Origin: Oppiella nova
Taxonomy: Eukaryota > Arthropoda > Arachnida > Sarcoptiformes > Oppiidae
Length of the DNA: 21,648 bases
Assembly (NCBI GenBank): GCA_905397405.1
Contig: CAJPVJ010000665.1
Span: 1 to 21,648 of the forward strand
Direction: 5' to 3'
Shown here: one piece after another, positions 19,534 through 21,648 of the stretch
Position numbering within the stretch: position 1 is the first letter of the stretch
How the letters are laid out: every line of letters starts with the position of its first letter
Translations under genes and position numbers: made by a program
Notes under the pieces: generated by a model
What the model saw: only the letters and a program-made list of their open reading frames with translations
The model's database searches: none
What the model was told of the DNA's origin: nothing

Positions 19534-20377
19534 TTAGACAAAGTTGTGTTGAATCTTAATTCTGTCGATTTTGTTGTTCTCCTTAACGGCGACCGCAAAA
19601 CCAAACGCTAATATAGTTATAGACGTCTGAATGGCTATTGTAATGGACAGGAATAGGATGTCCGACACGAATAGCGCCAGGAGTACAATCAAAACGATGA
19701 GAAATACAGCCTCCAGTATAGCGTAAGCCAGCGACAAGTCGTACCATTCCTTAAGTATAGCCATTAAACCGATGATAGAGATGGTGATCACCACTACTAT
19801 AAATATAACATTCAACGCGAATAGATGTGCCAATGAGACTGCCGGTGCCGTACAATGAATCATAAATGTAACAAAAATAGCAAATCAGTTATGAACTAAT
19901 AGTTATATCAAACAAATTCTATACATTCTATACATTTTTTCTAAATATATAGTTATATATAATATATAACACTTATATAGTGTTAAATAATAGGTATAAA
20001 TAAATTATTATAAGATATTCAAACACATTCTGTTAAAATTTATCTAATTTTTTAGTTAACTTAAAGTTAATTAAAATGAATAATTATTTTTTTTGTATAG
20101 TTAATTTTTATAAATTAAAAAATAAATGTTGAATGTAAGAATACGTATCTGTAACTTATTATAATATAGTTTAATAATGAAATAATGAATGTAAATAAAA
20201 CTATAAAATACTTTATATAAAACAATGCATACCTCCTTCAAAAAGGACAATCTCCTGTTTGCCAGCAATGAATGCGTTAATCACCGAAAATAATAAAACA
20301 AACCACACTATAGTCACCAATAAATTATACAAAATGAGTATAAATTTAACGATTGAGAAGAAAGTCTTGTCTTCCAT
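19534..20377 (-). CDS. Four-transmembrane protein, tetraspanin-like core without the large loop
   Basis: Minus-strand exon 1 runs 20377-20233 and exon 2 19838-19534, separated by a 394-nt GT-AG intron (GTATGC donor, GGCAG acceptor). The join is in phase and gives 149 residues. Four hydrophobic helices are visible: FSIVKFILILYNLLVTIVWF onward, ALNVIFIVVVITISIIGLM, YAILEAVFLIVLIVLLALF and FLSITIAIQTSITILAFGF. Helices 1-3 and the short GLMAILKEWYDLSLAY link recall tetraspanin TM1-TM3, where TM2 ends in a small loop before a long TM3. The cysteine-rich large loop expected before helix 4 is missing, being replaced by about three residues. It may be a degenerate tetraspanin or an unrelated small tetraspan protein. 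The exon 2 acceptor sits close to an alternative in-frame ATG at 19863, so a shorter protein is possible. Confidence 0.7.
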
Positions 20378-20525
20378 TGCAATCAATTAAATGATATGTC
20401 TTTTCACACGAGAAATAAATTATTTTATTTAAAAAGTTTTATATTTTTACATAAACCGAGATATAGTTTGAATTAAAAATAAATTTGTTAACTGATTTAA
20501 TGAATAGTTGCGAAAATGAAATTAA

Positions 20526-20550
20526 AAATGAGTGAACACTAGACTCATTT
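20526..20550. repeat. Small perfect inverted repeat
   Basis: AAATGAGT and ACTCATTT flank a 9-nt spacer. It lies upstream of the minus-strand four-helix gene and could be a factor-binding palindrome or chance. Confidence 0.5.
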
Positions 20551-20639
20551 GAGAGTGAAAAGAGTGGGAAATATATCTCTTAAATAGTCTTTCGAGTCTT
20601 GTTTTTAAAATTAGGCAAAACTCCAAAACTTTGCAAACG

Positions 20640-20830
20640 ATGTCTTATGGCATCAAATACTAAATGAGTTCTTATAGCGAGTCGAGCGAGACGTCAGTCG
20701 CGTGGCGCACATCTATCCCTCTCTGCCTCTCAGCCATCCCTATCCCTATCCCTATCCCTATGCCTGTCCTCCACTCTCCCTTTCCTCCTCCATTATTCTC
20801 TATGAATGCTCTGCTGTGGTGAACATCTTT
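20640..20830 (+). promoter_or_regulatory. Candidate TATA-less promoter / 5' UTR exon
   Basis: A GC-richer segment in an otherwise A+T-rich region. It contains ACGTCAGTCGCG, combining a CRE-like ACGTCA with an initiator TCAGT at 20694-20698. A long pyrimidine-rich transcript-like stretch follows. No TATA box is visible. It could start the gene that enters at the right edge, or act in both directions with the minus-strand gene at 20377. Confidence 0.35.
20734..20762. repeat. (CCCTAT)n microsatellite
   Basis: About four CCCTAT units in a row inside the pyrimidine-rich segment. It does not match the arthropod telomere unit TTAGG. Confidence 0.75.
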
Positions 20831-21614
20831 TGCCACTCGACTCCAGTCGTGAGCCTTGTCTTACAATTTCGTCTAAATTGTTATGCTTTCGGTTTTTTCA
20901 GACAAAACCAAATGAGAAGTTGTTTAGACATTAATTATACAAAACAATAATAAACTTGTGTTACACTTCATTTTTGATTTTACAATTTGTATAAACCCAA
21001 ATTGACTTAAGATAAATATAAATTAAATTTAACGCTTTAATGTGTATACATTATAGCATGTAAAATATTTTTTATTTAAAACTTTATTTAAAGTAATTTA
21101 CAAATTTTGTTTAAACTTTATTTAAACAATACTTTAAACTTTAAACTTTATTTAAACAAAAATTTCGTTTAGTTTTGAGATAAATATTTAATATAACTTT
21201 AATTTATATTTAATATATTAGTATAAATACAAATGTCAAAAATAAATTATTTCAAATATTTCATTTATTTTATTGATAAAAATACATATTAATAATTTAT
21301 GATAATGTTTGAACACTAAAAGTTTGTAAACGAAAACTTAATGTTTGTGTCATTTATTCAATTGCATTAAATGATTGATTTAACACTTATCTAAAAATAT
21401 ACAAATACTTCAAAACTAATTATTATGTTTTGACCGAAAATGAAATCATTTGAGATTTGAAATGACATTTCTGTGTAAAGAATTTTAATTTTTCATAAAT
21501 GTTTGCTTCCGGTGCTGGTATTGGGTAAGCCATACCATTATGCCATATGTCGATCATATTATTGACACTACAGCACAGTATATGATAATAGCCTAAAAAG
21601 ACTCACTTTTGGCA

Positions 21615-21648
21615 ATGGATTTACAGGAACGGCTGGCCCTACAATGCG
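21615..21648 (+). CDS. Possible 5' end of a gene running off the window
   Basis: ATG at 21615 opens MDLQERLALQC and stays open to the last base. The sequence is GC-richer than the flank. TTTACAG at 21620-21626 could instead be an acceptor. Too short to identify. Confidence 0.3.
   Translation, partial: MDLQERLALQC

Larger units (their letters stand above)
20378..21614. other. AT-rich region with one GC-richer island
   Basis: Upstream region of the minus-strand four-helix gene, then a GC-richer island (20640-20830), then strongly A+T-rich sequence with repeated TTTAAAC/TTTATTTAAAC words near 21105-21165. The plus-strand open frame at 20702-20950 begins at GTG and looks like simple-sequence translation. 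No confident gene. Confidence 0.4.

Noticed and set aside
20734-20762. Possible interstitial telomere repeat
   Set aside because: The unit CCCTAT does not match TTAGG or its complement, and there are only about four units.
20702-20950. 82-aa plus-strand frame with a PYPYPYPY stretch
   Set aside because: Starts at GTG, and the repeat comes from a CCCTAT microsatellite. A 5' UTR explanation is simpler.
1-21648. tRNA, rRNA, CRISPR arrays or transposase genes
   Set aside because: I saw no tRNA B-box-like region with matching arms, no spaced repeats of CRISPR type, and no transposase or reverse-transcriptase motif in any frame.

Overview
This window looks like nuclear DNA from an arthropod with a compact, AT-rich genome. 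The genes are split by many short GT-AG introns (most about 50-75 nt) and separated by A+T-rich spacers, with no bacterial-type operons. The gene mix (Kunitz inhibitor, serpin, pancreatic-type lipase, TSSK-like kinase, many small secreted proteins) and intron size suggest a chelicerate, possibly a mite. The taxonomic guess is inference; no species marker is visible. Most genes are spliced, so I joined exons by frame-compatible splice sites, including exons that have no ATG of their own.

Layout, left to right. 344-5738 (+): a seven-exon gene for a proline/glutamine/asparagine-rich, mostly disordered protein of 762 residues. 6399-6918 (+): a secreted Kunitz-type protein lacking one canonical disulfide. 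7451-7863 (+): a small secreted protein of unknown family. 8132-8605 (-): a cysteine-rich protein with two EF-hands and an unresolved start. 9179-10432 (-): an intronless serpin with a non-inhibitory-looking reactive loop. 10799-13942 (+): a secreted lipase with a PLAT domain in about ten exons; an exact 128-bp tandem duplication sits in its first intron. 14436-16368 (+): a TSSK-like pseudokinase with a long charged tail and two unusual introns. 16578-17123 (-): a single-pass membrane protein. 17609-18220 (+): a four-helix membrane protein. 18737-19068 (+): a two-exon four-cysteine secreted prepropeptide. 19534-20377 (-): a second four-helix membrane protein, vaguely tetraspanin-like. 20640-20830: a GC-richer, pyrimidine-rich promoter-like segment. 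A possible gene start lies at the right edge.

The genes do not form an obvious pathway; each appears to be independently transcribed, several in convergent pairs with very short 3' spacers. The most unusual items are the pseudokinase with its splice oddities, the four-cysteine prepropeptide, the Kunitz domain that lost both halves of one disulfide, and the EF-hand gene with a good promoter but no in-frame ATG.
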